A DNA stretch of 64,000 nt from Hydrangea macrophylla. Taxonomy: Eukaryota; Streptophyta; Magnoliopsida; Cornales; Hydrangeaceae. A model generated the notes under the pieces. That model did no database searches. It was not told the DNA's origin and worked only from the letters and a program-made list of their open reading frames with translations. The position numbers were made by a program, and so were the translations under genes. The DNA lies in assembly GCA_033977485.1 (NCBI GenBank), contig CM066988.1, forward strand, positions 50,839,649-50,903,648, written 5' to 3'. Of the stretch, positions 11,054-22,529 are shown piece by piece. Position 1 is the first letter of the stretch. Every line of letters begins with the position of its first letter.

Positions 11054-12065
11054 CATTACTCCTTTTCTTCTACTACTCCATACATCATATTTTTTTTCTA
11101 GTCGTTTAATAGCCCACTTTCTTTATGAAAACTATTTTCTAACTACTTTTGGACATAGGGTAGGTAATATTTAATATTGGCAAACTCCATATCGGAGTGG
11201 GTAGGATAATAGGTGAACAAAGAAATGGCTTGTTTAAAACGGCTCAAATGGGTTAACAAGGGATATAAAATAAAAAATTTATAAAGGGTAGGCCAAATGT
11301 CAAAAAGGGTTATTAGAACAGATGGCCTAGTGTCATTTTCTAAGGTTACATGATTTTTCAATGTTATAATATAAAAGGAAATAGAACTCTACTTTTAATA
11401 TTTTCAAACATGGTAATTCTAATATTCACTCGACTTTCAATCAAAATGAAGAAATAATGAGACCAATCAACGAGACAGTGCGATGTGTCAAAGAGATTCG
11501 ATAAATTTAAAACCCTCACAAAGAATAATAGGCTCTAAAGCTCACCGGGTTTAGTCTCCACACTTTTTACTATTTAGACATCCTAGTTATATTACAGTTC
11601 AATGTTAATATGTATCCATATACTACGTGCAGTGCAACAAGATATGCAAGTATAAGATATAAAACAATGATTCTAATGATATACAATTCTCAAGACGTAT
11701 TCTCATAACTTCGATAGGCATTCGATTATATACTCCCTTAATTCTCAAAGTTCCAACGAAATCTAATTATAATCAAAAGGAATGCAATATTGAATAGTAT
11801 TAAGAAACTGATTTTATTTATTTATAGAACTACTACAATGTTTTTTTTTCTCATTTATTATTACTACTATTTTTATTTTGTTTTTTTTTATTATGTTTTA
11901 CAATGAATTAAAAGAACTAACAAATGAATGAAATAACGAATAAACGAAAACTAACAAAAGAAAACTAACAAAAATAAACTGAAGTACTGAAGTACGAATA
12001 AAACGAAACAAAAACATAAAATGGAATATCCATATACTCCCCCCAAACCAAATCACTGCATGTCC
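10147..12065. other. Athila 3' noncoding region
   Basis: No convincing coding sequence is seen. It includes a T-run of about 36 bases at 11017-11052 and further A/T-rich stretches. It lies between the last post-pol frame and the PPT, as expected for a long 3' untranslated part of the element. Confidence 0.6.
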
Positions 12066-12824
12066 CTATGCAGAGGGGAACATGACAATGACATGGATGC
12101 AGTCCGCATAGAAGATCACCAGGACGTCCACTCCACGGAAAATATCTGACGGAAGTTGTACGCCAGATCGAAAGTACCAATCCACAAGCTCCCACTCTGG
12201 ATGCTCCGCAGGGTCGAACGATGGTCCTACCACATCAAAATCAGCATGTAAATCCAGACTCTGACCCTCCTCAATCTCCTCAACGACACTCGGACCCAAA
12301 TCCACCCCATCATCCTCAGGACCGGAATACGGCGCGAATATCGAAGCAACGTCCTCAGGAGACCAGTCAGGGTGACCCGGACGTTGTCGAACAACGTCCG
12401 GCACATAATCAGGTAGGTTCCTATATGGATAGGTAACCTCAGGTGAAAGCACACTAGACTCAACAGGGTTAGATAAAGAAATAACAGCGACACCTGAGAC
12501 AACACCCTCATCGTCATCATCGGTCGAGGACTCGGCCGATTCAGACGAAGACGACTCGGAAGATGTAGGGGGAGCGCCATAAGGGCCATCAAGAGAAGTA
12601 GGGTCATCGCCAAACAAGTCATCCTCGTCAGAAGAATCAGAATAGCTAAGAATGGGCCTACGAGGACGACGACGACACCAGCCGGGACGACCGACCGGGC
12701 CGTCAGGTTTGGCTAGCCTAGGACTAAGTATAGGAGTATCAGAAGACGAGCTGGAGTCAGAATAGTAACTCGACTGGCTAGAAGACCTATCAGGTGAAGT
12801 GGGAGGAGAAATAGGATGATCCAT
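12066..12824 (-). CDS. post-pol ORF of the Athila element: serine/acid-rich protein of unknown function
   Basis: An open frame of 252 codons from the ATG at 12824; the frame stays open 29 more codons upstream to 12911. I prefer 12824 because a CT-rich leader (CTCATCTTTTCACTATG) precedes it and the upstream residues look like translated leader. The N-terminal two fifths are serine-rich with acidic clusters (runs such as SSSESAESSTDDDDEG). The C-terminal half is acidic and aromatic, with repeated Pro-Glu/Asp-Trp turns (HPDW, HPEWELVDW). I see no signal peptide, membrane segment, zinc motif or nuclease motif, so it does not look like an envelope protein. I do not recognise the family. The frame has no stop in a region where other frames have decayed. 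Confidence 0.6.
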   Translation of the reverse strand: MDHPISPPTSPDRSSSQSSYYSDSSSSSDTPILSPRLAKPDGPVGRPGWCRRRPRRPILSYSDSSDEDDLFGDDPTSLDGPYGAPPTSSESSSSESAESSTDDDDEGVVSGVAVISLSNPVESSVLSPEVTYPYRNLPDYVPDVVRQRPGHPDWSPEDVASIFAPYSGPEDDGVDLGPSVVEEIEEGQSLDLHADFDVVGPSFDPAEHPEWELVDWYFRSGVQLPSDIFRGVDVLVIFYADCIHVIVMFPSA

Positions 12825-12911
12825 AGTGAAAAGATGAGAAGGAGAAATGAGGATTTTGGGTACTATATGTATATGTAGTAGCGATATGTCCTGAAACATA
12901 CAAAACGTCAC

Positions 12912-13593
12912 AACTGAAGTATAATTAGCGTAAGGTATTAGTCATGAAAAACATAGGTGATATTCAGGATTATAATAATATATACCAAAAATGATCTACC
13001 CTTGAATGTATAAACTTAAATTATTAAGCAGTTACATGCGCTGAGAGTCAACGTAGTGAATAGGTTAATGTTTAATCATATGGATCAAGATTAAATCATA
13101 TTCACTTTTAATTAATAATTCGGAATATTTAATGGACATTTCAGCATAATTTCCCCCAAACCTGAGTTTAAGCAATTCCTGTTAGCATGCAATGGGTTTG
13201 ATAACTACTAATTACTGACTGACTGCTTGTGAAGTTGTGATAAGCAATGAAGTAAAGCATCATAAGCAGTACATGACAATAAGATCAGTGAAGTAACTAT
13301 AATGTTCCAGACATATAGCAAACCACAAAACAAAAGAAAAGCGCAAAATAAATTATTTACAGACCCAAAGGAAAAGAAAAAAAAAAACAAAAAAAAAACA
13401 GGAGGAAATAAGCTAAGCCGGTCGAAGCCGGATATAGTAAAATCCTAATAATAACCAAAAGACTAAATAAACAGGAAAAGCAACAAAATAAAATAATATA
13501 CAGGCCCGAATGTCTGAAAATGTCTAAATCTCCCATCAAATACAAGAAAAATGAAAAATAAATGTCTAATCCCCCCAATCAAAACCTACTCAG
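12912..13593. other. spacer between the two post-pol frames
   Basis: A/T-rich noncoding DNA. On the minus strand TACATATA-like sequence lies 20-45 bp upstream of the 12824 start codon and could serve as a weak promoter for the second frame, but this is only suggestive. Confidence 0.4.
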
Positions 13594-14881
13594 TCATCAC
13601 CACCCTCAATCAACATCAACTCCAACCCAGTACTCCCCTGCCCCGTAGTACCATCACCATCCCCATCACCGTCACTCCCATCGTCATCGTCACCAGCATC
13701 TCCAGCCTCCTCCTCACCCTGTACCTCCCCCTGCTCCTCAACTCCCTCCTCAGCCACCTGCTGCGCCTGTCGCGGAAACGCGGACTGGTAAGCTGCCTCT
13801 CCCTGAGCAAGAATTCCTCCAGCTGATCAGGATGATGAAGCTGGAAAAAGGACCTCATGTAGGACTGCAAGCGCAGCGTCTCACCTCGGAAAGCACACAC
13901 ATCCCCATACGTCCAAGCGTACGGGGAATCCTCAGGAGGGGGTGGACGCTGGGCTGCCTGCTCACGACGGGCCTGGGCCTGCTCTCGGGCTCTCCTAACC
14001 TCCAGGTCTAGTCGATCCAAACTCAGCTTCCAATCAGCGGAAGCGAACTCTGGAATATGTGCGTCAATAGGCTTATCGGCAGGAATAGGAAAGGCCTTAG
14101 CCCGGAGAATAGCGGTGATAGTGCGAGGATAGGGCAGAAGAAGTTTAGAATCAAGGGAGTGGTCAATGGCATGAGCCGCAAGATGCATGCCCTCCATAAT
14201 AATCAAGCCAGGGTGAAACCAATCGCTGCGGTAAATAGCGTGGAGGGCATGGTGGATTTCCTTGGTCCGTTCTTGCTCATGACCAAGGGGGTACAGGTTT
14301 CGTTTAAAGACATGGTCGACGAACCACATCTGGCGGGGCATATGAGATCGGCGAATAGATTGGCCCAAACCAGAGCGACCGCCACACATGTCCTGAATGA
14401 TATGAATGAAGGAGTGGGCTTTATTGAGGACGGTTAATTTGGGAACTTGGTATGAGTGGGAGGGGAGTTGGAGAATTTCAGCGATGTTGTCTGGGTTGAG
14501 GGTAATGTCGTGGCCATCTATGGTGGTGGACAAGAAGGCGTGTTGGCTTAAAGATTGTTTATGGTAGCCGAGGTTTTGATAGAAGAGGCGGACGAATCGG
14601 GGATAACTAATTAGGTCTGGGTTTCTAAAATAGAGCTGTGGGGCCAGCTTTCGGGCAGCTAGGTTACTATGGCCCCACTTCGTGTCTTTATCAGACGCGA
14701 AGTACTCAGCATCTATGGCGGCCTCGTAATTGAGGCCGCGGGTGGCGTACTTAGGGCCTAATTCATTTGGGTTAGGGTCGTCTGGGGGCGGTGGTGGTGG
14801 GTCAGTCTATTTTTCCTTGCCTTTGGCTTTTTTCTGTGGCTGTTGGGACGAAGAAGCGGATCGTACGATTCTTTTGGTCAT
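13594..14881 (-). pseudogene. post-pol ORF of the Athila element (plant transposon protein type), one TAG and one frameshift
   Basis: The frame begins at an ATG (14879-14881) with a basic Lys/Arg and Gln-rich start. It meets an in-frame TAG at 14807-14809, then runs on through a proline run and a globular region (WGHSN, FVRLFYQNLGY, TLNPDNIAEILQLP, PRQMWFVDHVFKRNLYPLG, YAWTYGDVCAFRGE). The globular part resembles the putative plant transposon protein domain seen downstream of pol in Athila and Tat relatives. Around 13804-13809 a one-base shift occurs: the current frame becomes arginine-rich, while the next frame continues as a long Glu/Asp/Gly/Gln-rich tail to a TGA at 13594-13596. That contrast argues that the shift is a mutation. 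Intact length would be about 430 aa. Function in the family is unknown. Confidence 0.75.
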
Positions 14882-14987
14882 TTTTGTAGAAGAAAGGTAT
14901 GAATTTTTTAGAAAAAATTGAAAATGTGGGCTTTAAAATTGGTCTATGCCCATAAAAGAAAAAGAAAGGGATAGGGGGAATGGTCAC

Positions 14988-16727
14988 CTGCAAGAAAAAC
15001 AATCCCGTCAAGGGACACAATCAACATATATTCAATAGTTCAAAAGAAATTGGGGTTCACGGGGGAACACCCAGCAACTGTGAGAAGAGCCGATCCCTTC
15101 CCACCCACTGTCCCGACAAGGGCACACACTTTGCGGCAAGTCACGGGGTACTTGCCGCGTGTTAACTAGCAATGTTCATTTACAGAAACATAAATGTGAT
15201 ATGTCTACATCTACGTTATGTTTTCAAGTTTCCGTTACATTGTCTTATTTGTGGAATTCATAAAGTCCAAGTTATAGATAAGCTGCGTGAAATTCAACTC
15301 TATGTTGGTATAAGACTAGTTAAGATTAGCTTGAAGTCACCCGGGGGTCGACGCTCCAAGGTTATATTCATTTAATCAAAGTCATGTAAGAATTTCAAAA
15401 ACAAAACTGTTTTGATCATGGATTTAATTTTAATCATAGAATTAGTTCATATGGAACTGAGGTCGCATAACAACCTCTTAGAGTGGACTATATATCCAAG
15501 ATGAGTTCCAAAACTTATAAGACTACACTCACTACGTCACTGGTTAGTTATAGATGCGTTTTAACGTACGGGAATTATTCTTTATTTGAACATTGTTGTA
15601 ATGGCAAAGATTATTAAACTATTGGTTTTTTTTTTTTTTTTTAAATGAACTAATAAGTTAAGACCATGTTGGGAATTTATTTAACGTACGCCAATGCAGT
15701 ATGAATGTGAAAGGGAACCACATAACTATCAGTGTTGTAGTCGCAGAGCAATTATGTGAAGTACTTAAACTACAATTCAGGATCGCATTGCCGAACTATT
15801 CCCCTTACTTCATATAATCAAGTTTACAGCATATACCCTTTAAATCAATGTGGAATATTACTACTCCATACAGATTGACCCACACACCCTGAATTCCCAA
15901 CCCCACTGCGATCTAATCACCTAGATCTCTTAATGTCTGTAACCGATACATCTCAAATTTGAGTGTGTGCATGAAAGGTGTAAACAAGAATCTCACTGCG
16001 TATATGTATAAATATCGAATTTAGGGTTTGGGACAGGGTGTATGTGTGTGTAAGTATATGTGAGTTCACAAACCCTAATAGGATTTATTCACGAATCCAA
16101 AGTATCTGGATTTCGAAAAATTAGAAATCTGTGTATCTCTCTATCATTACATATAAATCAGAGGGTAGGGTTCATGAATTATGCTAAGATTTTCAAGGAA
16201 TCCCAAATTATACACCCTAACTGTAAATAGGTTGTGTAAATACAAGAACATAGATCTAGGGATCCATCAAACCCAAAAAAAAAAAAAAAAAACAAGAACC
16301 CGAACTATATGTTTGAAATTGGTGATTAGGGTTTCAAAATTATAACTAAAATCAGTAAGTATTATGTATAATTGAACCAAGGAGTGTGTCAATGTATTGG
16401 AATCTGTATACGCATGCTCAGGACTCAATCAATCCATCTGAATTACCCAAGTCTTCATCAATTTTGAGTACAAACTCCCCAAACCCTAAATTCACAACCC
16501 TCTGTTGATTTACCCCAAAAGAGTTCAAATATAAGGATTCCATAGATTCGTGTATATTATATATCACTGTGTATACAAGAATCTGTCTGTATATACATAT
16601 ATTGAATTTAGGGTGTGGGGGAGTACGAAATTTTTAGGTCAGATTATGCGTGCGTGTACATCTATGAATCTATATATGTAGATATCGCTATATATGTATA
16701 TATAGATTATACACGAGGGAGGTGTAC
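14988..16727 (-). other. candidate intron upstream of the post-pol genes
   Basis: On the minus strand a possible donor CAG|GTACAC lies at 16726-16730, after a leader without ATG. A good acceptor (TTTTTCTTGCAG|GTGACC) lies at 14988-14999, about 110 nt before the ATG at 14881. No coding sequence is supported between them. A perfect 9-bp hairpin (GCGGCAAGT / ACTTGCCGC) is at 15133-15158. Splicing is inference only; one short upstream ATG remains in the second exon. Confidence 0.35.
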
Positions 16728-16899
16728 CTGTGAAGAAAGACTGAGGATGAGGGGAGGGGTTTTGGTCTCAGATTGTTTCACAGCGACGGCGGTGTGGTGT
16801 GCGGCGGCGGCTTGATGATGAATGGTGGTTGATGATGATGATGGCTTGATGGAGAGGTGGATGATGATGGGCAGAGGTGGTGGTTCGTGTGGTGGTGTA

Positions 16900-17005
16900 T
16901 GGTGGAGATAGGAGAGAGAGAGGTTCGCAGGGGAGAGAGGGAAACGCAGAGAACGAGAGAGAGAGAAAATTTCAGAGAAAATTAGGGCACAGCCCTCTAT
17001 TTAAA
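16900..17005 (-). promoter_or_regulatory. candidate internal promoter: TATA-like box and CT-rich leader
   Basis: On the minus strand TTTAAATA (16998-17005), within CCCTTTAAATAGAGGGCTG, lies just downstream of the CpG-rich array. Pyrimidine-rich tracts follow (16905-16975), with several CTCTCTCT runs. No ATG occurs on the minus strand from the TATA box to about 16710, so the region looks like a 5' leader. The arrangement array, TATA, CT-rich leader mirrors an LTR promoter. It would drive the two post-pol frames on the same strand as gag-pol. Confidence 0.5.
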
Positions 17006-17018
17006 GGGAGGGGTACCT

Positions 17019-17281
17019 CGCGCGAGCGAGGCTCGCGGGCGCGAATCCCTCCGCGAGGAAAAGCTGAGGTTTCATTTTATAGTTGTTAAGAATTTTTTTC
17101 TAAGTCTCAGCTTCGCTCGAGCGGACCGCTCCAGCGAGGGTCTCGCTCGCGCGATTTCCAGCGCGAACAGAAGCTGAGGCTTCTTTTGAGAAGCTAAAAG
17201 TAATTTTTTCTAAGGGGATATCTCGCGCGAGCGGACCGCGCGAGCGAGATCTCGCTCGAGCGGGCCGCGCGCGCGAGATGC
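17019..17281 (-). repeat. internal CpG-dense array matching the LTR array
   Basis: Blocks at 17019-17060, 17111-17168 and 17221-17281 carry units of the same consensus as the LTR array: GAGCGGACCGCTCCAGCG (17119), GAGCGGACCGCGCGAGCG (17229) and GAGCGGGCCGCGCGCGCG (17258). The A/T-rich spacers between blocks are themselves a tandem repeat (AGCTGAGG-YTTC ... TTTTTTCTAAG). The array lies between pol and the post-pol genes, immediately upstream (minus strand) of the TATA-like box. Confidence 0.85.
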
Positions 17282-17480
17282 TGATTTCTCAATTTTCTTT
17301 TCTGTTTAATTGTATATATGTTATAAAATTTAAACTTTGCATCTTCTGGGCATTCAGATGTTCAGACAATGGCCAAAAACTACTAAATAGTGTACAAAAT
17401 TGAAGAAAATTCTACTAATGCTTGGGTTGCCTCCCAAGAAGCGCTAAATTTTACGTCGCTAGCTCGACCGATGCATGTGC

Positions 17481-19817
17481 TCAATCGAAATAGACCGGTT
17501 CAACCAGATCTATAGACTCAATTTCTCTTCCATCTGTCTCCTCGGTTCGATACGGCTTAAGCCGTTGACCATTTACTTTAAACGGTGTTCCACCGTTCAT
17601 ATCTTGGATTTCGATCGCTCCATGCGGGAACACTTGCGTTATAGTAAACGGACTGTCCCATCGGGACCGTAGCTTTCCCGGGAATAATCTTAATTTTGAA
17701 TTGAACAACCAGACGCGTTGTCCGACCTCAAAATTCTTTCTTATAATCATTTTATCGTGAAAAGATTTAGATCGTTCTTTATAGATTCTTGAATTCTCGT
17801 ACGCCTCGTTTCTCAATTCTTTAAGCTCTTGCAATTGAAGTTTACGATGACATCCTGCCGCTTTTATATCTTGGTTAAATGTTTTTACGGCCCAATATGA
17901 TCGATATTCGAGTTCCATCGGTAGGTAGCACGCTTTTCCAAACACTAATCGGTAAGGAGACATCCCAATAGGAGTTTTAAACGCTGTACGATAAGCCCAA
18001 AGCGCATCGGTCAGTCGTTGTGACCAATCTTTACGGTCTGGATGTACCGTTTTTTCTAATATACTTTTGACCTCCCTATTAGACACTTCAACTTGGCCTT
18101 GGGTTTGTGGATGGTATGCGGTTCCTACTTTGTGGGTGACAGAATATTTGCGGACTAGGGCTTCGAAGTAACGATTACAGAAGTGTTTACCCCCATCGCT
18201 TATAATCGCTCGTGGCGTGCCGAATCGACAAAATATATTATCTTTAATAAAAGAAACCACAACTTTATGGTCGCTGGTTCTTGTCGCCACTGCCTCCACC
18301 CACTTAGAAACATAGTCGACTGCGACTAAAATGTATTCGAAACCACAAGACGATGGGAACGGACCCATAAAATCGATGCCCCAAACGTCAAATATTTCTA
18401 TGATGAGGATTGGGGTCATGGGCATCGCATCACGATGTGACATGTTCCCTGTTTGTTGGCAACGTACGCAGTTCTGACAGAATTCATGTGCGTCCTTAAA
18501 CAACGTTGGCCAATATAACCCACTTTGGAGGACTTTAGCGGCCGTACGACGGCCACCAAAGTGACCTCCGCATTCCAAAGAATGACAAAAATTTAATATG
18601 GATTTGAATTCACTTTCCGGAATACAACGTCGTATAATTTGATCAGAACAGTGTTTAAATAACAGTGGGTCGTCCCAATAGTAATGTTTAATTTGAGAGA
18701 AGAATCGATCTTTATCTAAACGAGACCACTTAGGCGGGATAAATCCCATAGCTAAGAAATTGACGATGTCACTGAACCATGGACGTTTTACGGTAGATAA
18801 CGCGAGTAATTGCTCGTCTAGAAACGAATCCTTAAGAGCGGTAATATCGTTCGATTCTATAAGAATTCGTGACAAGTGGTCAGCTACAACGTTTTCAGAC
18901 CCCTTTTTATCCCGTATTTCATAATTATACTCTTGAAGGAGGAAAATCCATCGGATTAACCTCGGTTTCGTTTCTTTCTTATTCAGCAAATGTCGCAATG
19001 CCGCATGATCAGTATAAACGATGACTTTTGAACCCAATAAATAAGAACGGAATTTGTCGAGGGCAAATACAACCGCAAGTAATTCTTTTTCAGTTGTTGT
19101 GTAGTTCAATTGCGCATCATTTAGTGTTTTACTTGCATAATAGATCACATGAGGGATTTTATTCACTTTTTGTCCTAATACCGCACCCACGGCATAATCG
19201 GAAGCATCACACATTAATTCAAACGGTAATGACCAATCAGGCGATTGGATTACCGGAGCCGTGGATAGTAAGGTGCGCAACGTTTCAAAAGCCTTCAGAC
19301 AGTCATTGTCAAAGACAAAGGGAACATCCTTGGCAAGCAGGTTGCACAAGGGGCGTGAAATTTTACTAAAATCTTTGATAAATCGTCTATAAAAACCAGC
19401 GTGACCTAGAAAGGAACGGATCTGACGAATGGATGATGGCGGTGGAAGTTTGTCTATTAACTCGACTTTCGCCTTATCAACCTCTATACCTCTTTTGGAA
19501 ACAACGTGACCCAAGACTATTCCCTCTTGAACCATGAAATGGCTCTTCTCCCAACTTAATACCAAATTTGCTTCCTCGCACCGGGCAAGAACTTTTGTCA
19601 GATTTTGGAGGCATTCATCGAATGTAGGTCCGAAAACGGAAAAATCGTCCATGAATACCTCGAGAAATTTCTCAACCATGTCCGAGAAAATTGCCATCAT
19701 ACACCGTTGAAAGGTTGCCGGTGCATTGCACAAGCCAAACGGCATACGTCGGTAAGCAAAGGTTCCAAAAGGACAGGTGAACGTTGTCTTTTCTTGGTCA
19801 TCTGGGTAAACGGGCAC
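17481..19817 (-). pseudogene. Athila pol: RT core, RNase H, integrase
   Basis: 778 codons continuing in the same frame as the segment upstream, after a TAG at 19818-19820. The RT catalytic motif FMDD is at residues 55-58. RNase H has acidic residues at D204 (CDAS), E245 (TEKE), D270 (YTDH) and D313 (ADHLS). Integrase has the HHCC zinc domain (H412, H419, C447 or C450, C453), then the DDE triad at D482 (GIDF), D541 (ISDGG) and E577 (GQVEVSNRE), with 35 residues between the second D and the E. The C-terminus lacks a chromodomain, as in Athila. All catalytic residues seen are present. The upstream stop separates it from the first part of RT. Confidence 0.9.
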
Positions 19818-22529
19818 CTAGTTGTAACCAGAGTATCCATCTAAGAAATAGTAATAACTCTGACCGGACAGACGTTCTAGGATTTGATCAATAAATGGGA
19901 GAGGGAAATGATCCTTACGCGTCATCGAGTTAAGTTTTCTATAGTCAATACAAACCCGCCAACCGGTAGTTTGCCGGGTGGGTATAAGGACTCCCTTTTC
20001 GTTGGGTACAACTGTGATACCTGATTTCTTTGGGACAACCTGAGTCGGGCTGACCCATTTACTATCGGAGATCGGGTATATAATACCGGCGTCTAAGAGT
20101 TTAATAACCTCCTTCATAACCACTTCTTTCATGTTAGGATTGAGACGTCTTTGCATTTCCCTAGATGGTTTAGCATTTTCTTCTAAATTTATTCTATGCA
20201 TGCAAACTGACGGGTCAATTCCTTTTAGATCGGCTACCGTCCATCCAATCGCCTTTTTATGATTACATAGAACCTTTATTAGTTGTACTTCCTGACTTTC
20301 AGTTAAATTTGACGCGATTATAACAGAAAGGGTTGCGTTATTCCCTAAGAATGCATACTTTAAAGAATCCGGCAACGGCTTAAGTTCGAGTGTCGGAGGA
20401 TAATCAATGGATGGTAGGGTCGGTTCATGTGCAAGAGGAGGTAAAGCTTCTAGTTTAGGTTTCCATGGAAGTGCATTGGTTGTATTTACTGATTCCAATA
20501 GAGTGTTTACATCTTCAATATTTGTGTCAATGTTGAAATCATTAAAATTGAAATGTGATAAGCATGCTTCCAATGCTTCCTTAGTCAACATAAAAGGCGC
20601 TGCCTCTTCGACTAATTCATCTATTAAGTCTATGGCATAGCAATCTGCCTCTTCATCATCTCTATATGGTTGATTCGATGCATTGAAGACGTTAAGACGC
20701 ACGGTCATGTTACCAAAAGTTATATCCATCACACCAGTCCTACAATTAATAATTGAATTAGCCGTAGCTAGGAAAGGGCGTCCTAGAATGACTGGAACTT
20801 GTTTACTAGCATCTAGGACGGGTTCGGTGTCTAGTACGATAAAATTGACCGGATAATAGCATTTATCAACTTTTACTAATACATCCTCTACTACCCCCCG
20901 TGGAACTTTAATTGACCTATCGGCTAATTGTAAAGTGGCTGCAGTCGGTTTCAGTTCTCCTAAACCCAAATGTTCGTAAACTGAATAGGGTATCAAATTC
21001 ACACTCGCACCTAAATCAAGAAGATCCCGGTGAATGTATTTATCACCTATGTGACAAGCGATGGTTGGAGTACCCGGGTGTTTATATTTGAGAGTGTTAG
21101 TGGTAAACAGGGAACTTACCTTTTCTGTTAGGAACACTTTCTTAGATAGATGGTTTCTAGACTTCCTTTTTTGAGTGCATAGATCCTTTAAGAATTTAGC
21201 ATACGGGGGTATCTGTTTAATCGCCTCTAGTAGGGGAATATTGATTTTGACTTCTTTAAATATTTCAAGTATATCTTCCGGTTTCGTGCTCTTTTTAGTG
21301 AAGTGAGCTGGGGCTTCCCCGCTCGGTGGAAATGGCATCCTAGGCACATAATCGGAAGGGTTTACTGTTTTAGATGTTTTATTTGATATCAAAGGATTAG
21401 CGTCTTTTGAAACTGGATTAGAATTCTCTTCCTTTTCTTTACCTATATCTTTTCTCGCCTCAGGAGGAGGTACGATCTCCTCAGGACGTTCAGTTGTCCT
21501 TGTCGAAACAGCGTTAACTTGATCACTCGCCGAACTCACCTCATACTGACCTTTAGGATTTTGAACAGGTTGACTTGGTAATTTTCCCTCATTACGTCGA
21601 TTTAATGTATTAGCTAATTGTCCCATTTGGGACTCTAACTTCGCTATAGATTGCGTATGGGAATTTACGAGTTGAGACTGCGATTGTGATTGGGCCTCTA
21701 AAGTCTTTAATGATGCCAACACGCTCTCTTCGAAGGTTTTATCCCTAGGAGGATTAGCCCGAAAGGGGGGCTGTTGGTATTGACTTTGTTGATTCAGAGG
21801 CGGCTGATACTGATTAGATTGTGGTTTATACGCATTAGGAAAATTGGTCGTATCAGGTTTCGAGTACGGTTTCTCACTATTGGAGTTCCAAGAAAGGTTC
21901 GGGTGAGGTCCCCAGGTCGTATTTGGTTTATAACCCGTGGGGTTATAATTAGGTCGTTGGAACTGTTGAACCGCATTTATATTTTGTTCTACAAATTCCA
22001 GGAACTGAGATGCGGACGGACATGCTAAGGTTGAATGTGACGAATCTGAGCATAACTGGCATACTTCAGCAGAAGGAGGTGGGCCTTGCATACGGCCCAT
22101 CATCATAAGTTGGTCCATTTTTCTATTTAGTTCTTGAATTTCATACGAATGATTAGACTCAACTTTCGCCTCTCTCTTTGGATTAGGTAGAAGGTGTCCT
22201 TCAGGTCGTATGGATACCGCTTGATGCATAGAGTTTTCACTTAATGTTTCAAATATCTTCCATGCCTCATCGGCACTTTTGTGGAGGAACGTCCCCGCAC
22301 AAATAGCATCGACGGTGTTTCGAACGGCAGGAATTAATCCTTCATAAAAGACTTGCACCAGCTGCCATTTGGGTATCTGGTGATGAGGGCAGGAACGTAA
22401 GAGTTCTTTAAACTGTTCCCAGGTATTGTAAAGTGTCTCCCCATCTTGCATTGTAAAATTAGTTATGGATTTTCTAATCTGATTCGTTCTAGTTATGGGG
22501 AAAAACTTTTGTAGGAACGCAGTTTGCAA
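19818..22529 (-). pseudogene. Athila gag C-terminal part, protease, start of RT
   Basis: 903 codons in frame with the segments on either side. Residues 1-110 finish the gag capsid-like domain. A CCHC zinc knuckle (C157, C160, H165, C170) follows, then a Gln/Pro/Asn-rich linker (190-330). The aspartic protease has its active site at DLGAS (505-509) and ILGRPFL further on. The final 120 residues begin RT (PISDSKWVSPTQVVPKK, WRVCIDYRKLN) and end at GYSGYN, where a TAG replaces the glutamine normally found before the PVYP-DQ motif. The break falls inside the RT fold, so it cannot be a normal gag-pol junction. Confidence 0.88.

Noticed and set aside
12221..12436. + strand and alternate minus frames around the serine/acid-rich gene
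   Set aside because: Antisense and shifted shadows of a compositionally biased coding region.
14057..14437. 126-codon + strand frame
   Set aside because: It is antisense to the well-supported post-pol frame and reflects that gene's codon pattern.
12066..14881. Envelope gene in the Athila element
   Set aside because: Neither post-pol protein shows a signal peptide or transmembrane segment.
16015..16510. AAACCCTAA-like telomere motifs
   Set aside because: Single scattered occurrences, not tandem; the motif is frequent in plant AT-rich DNA.
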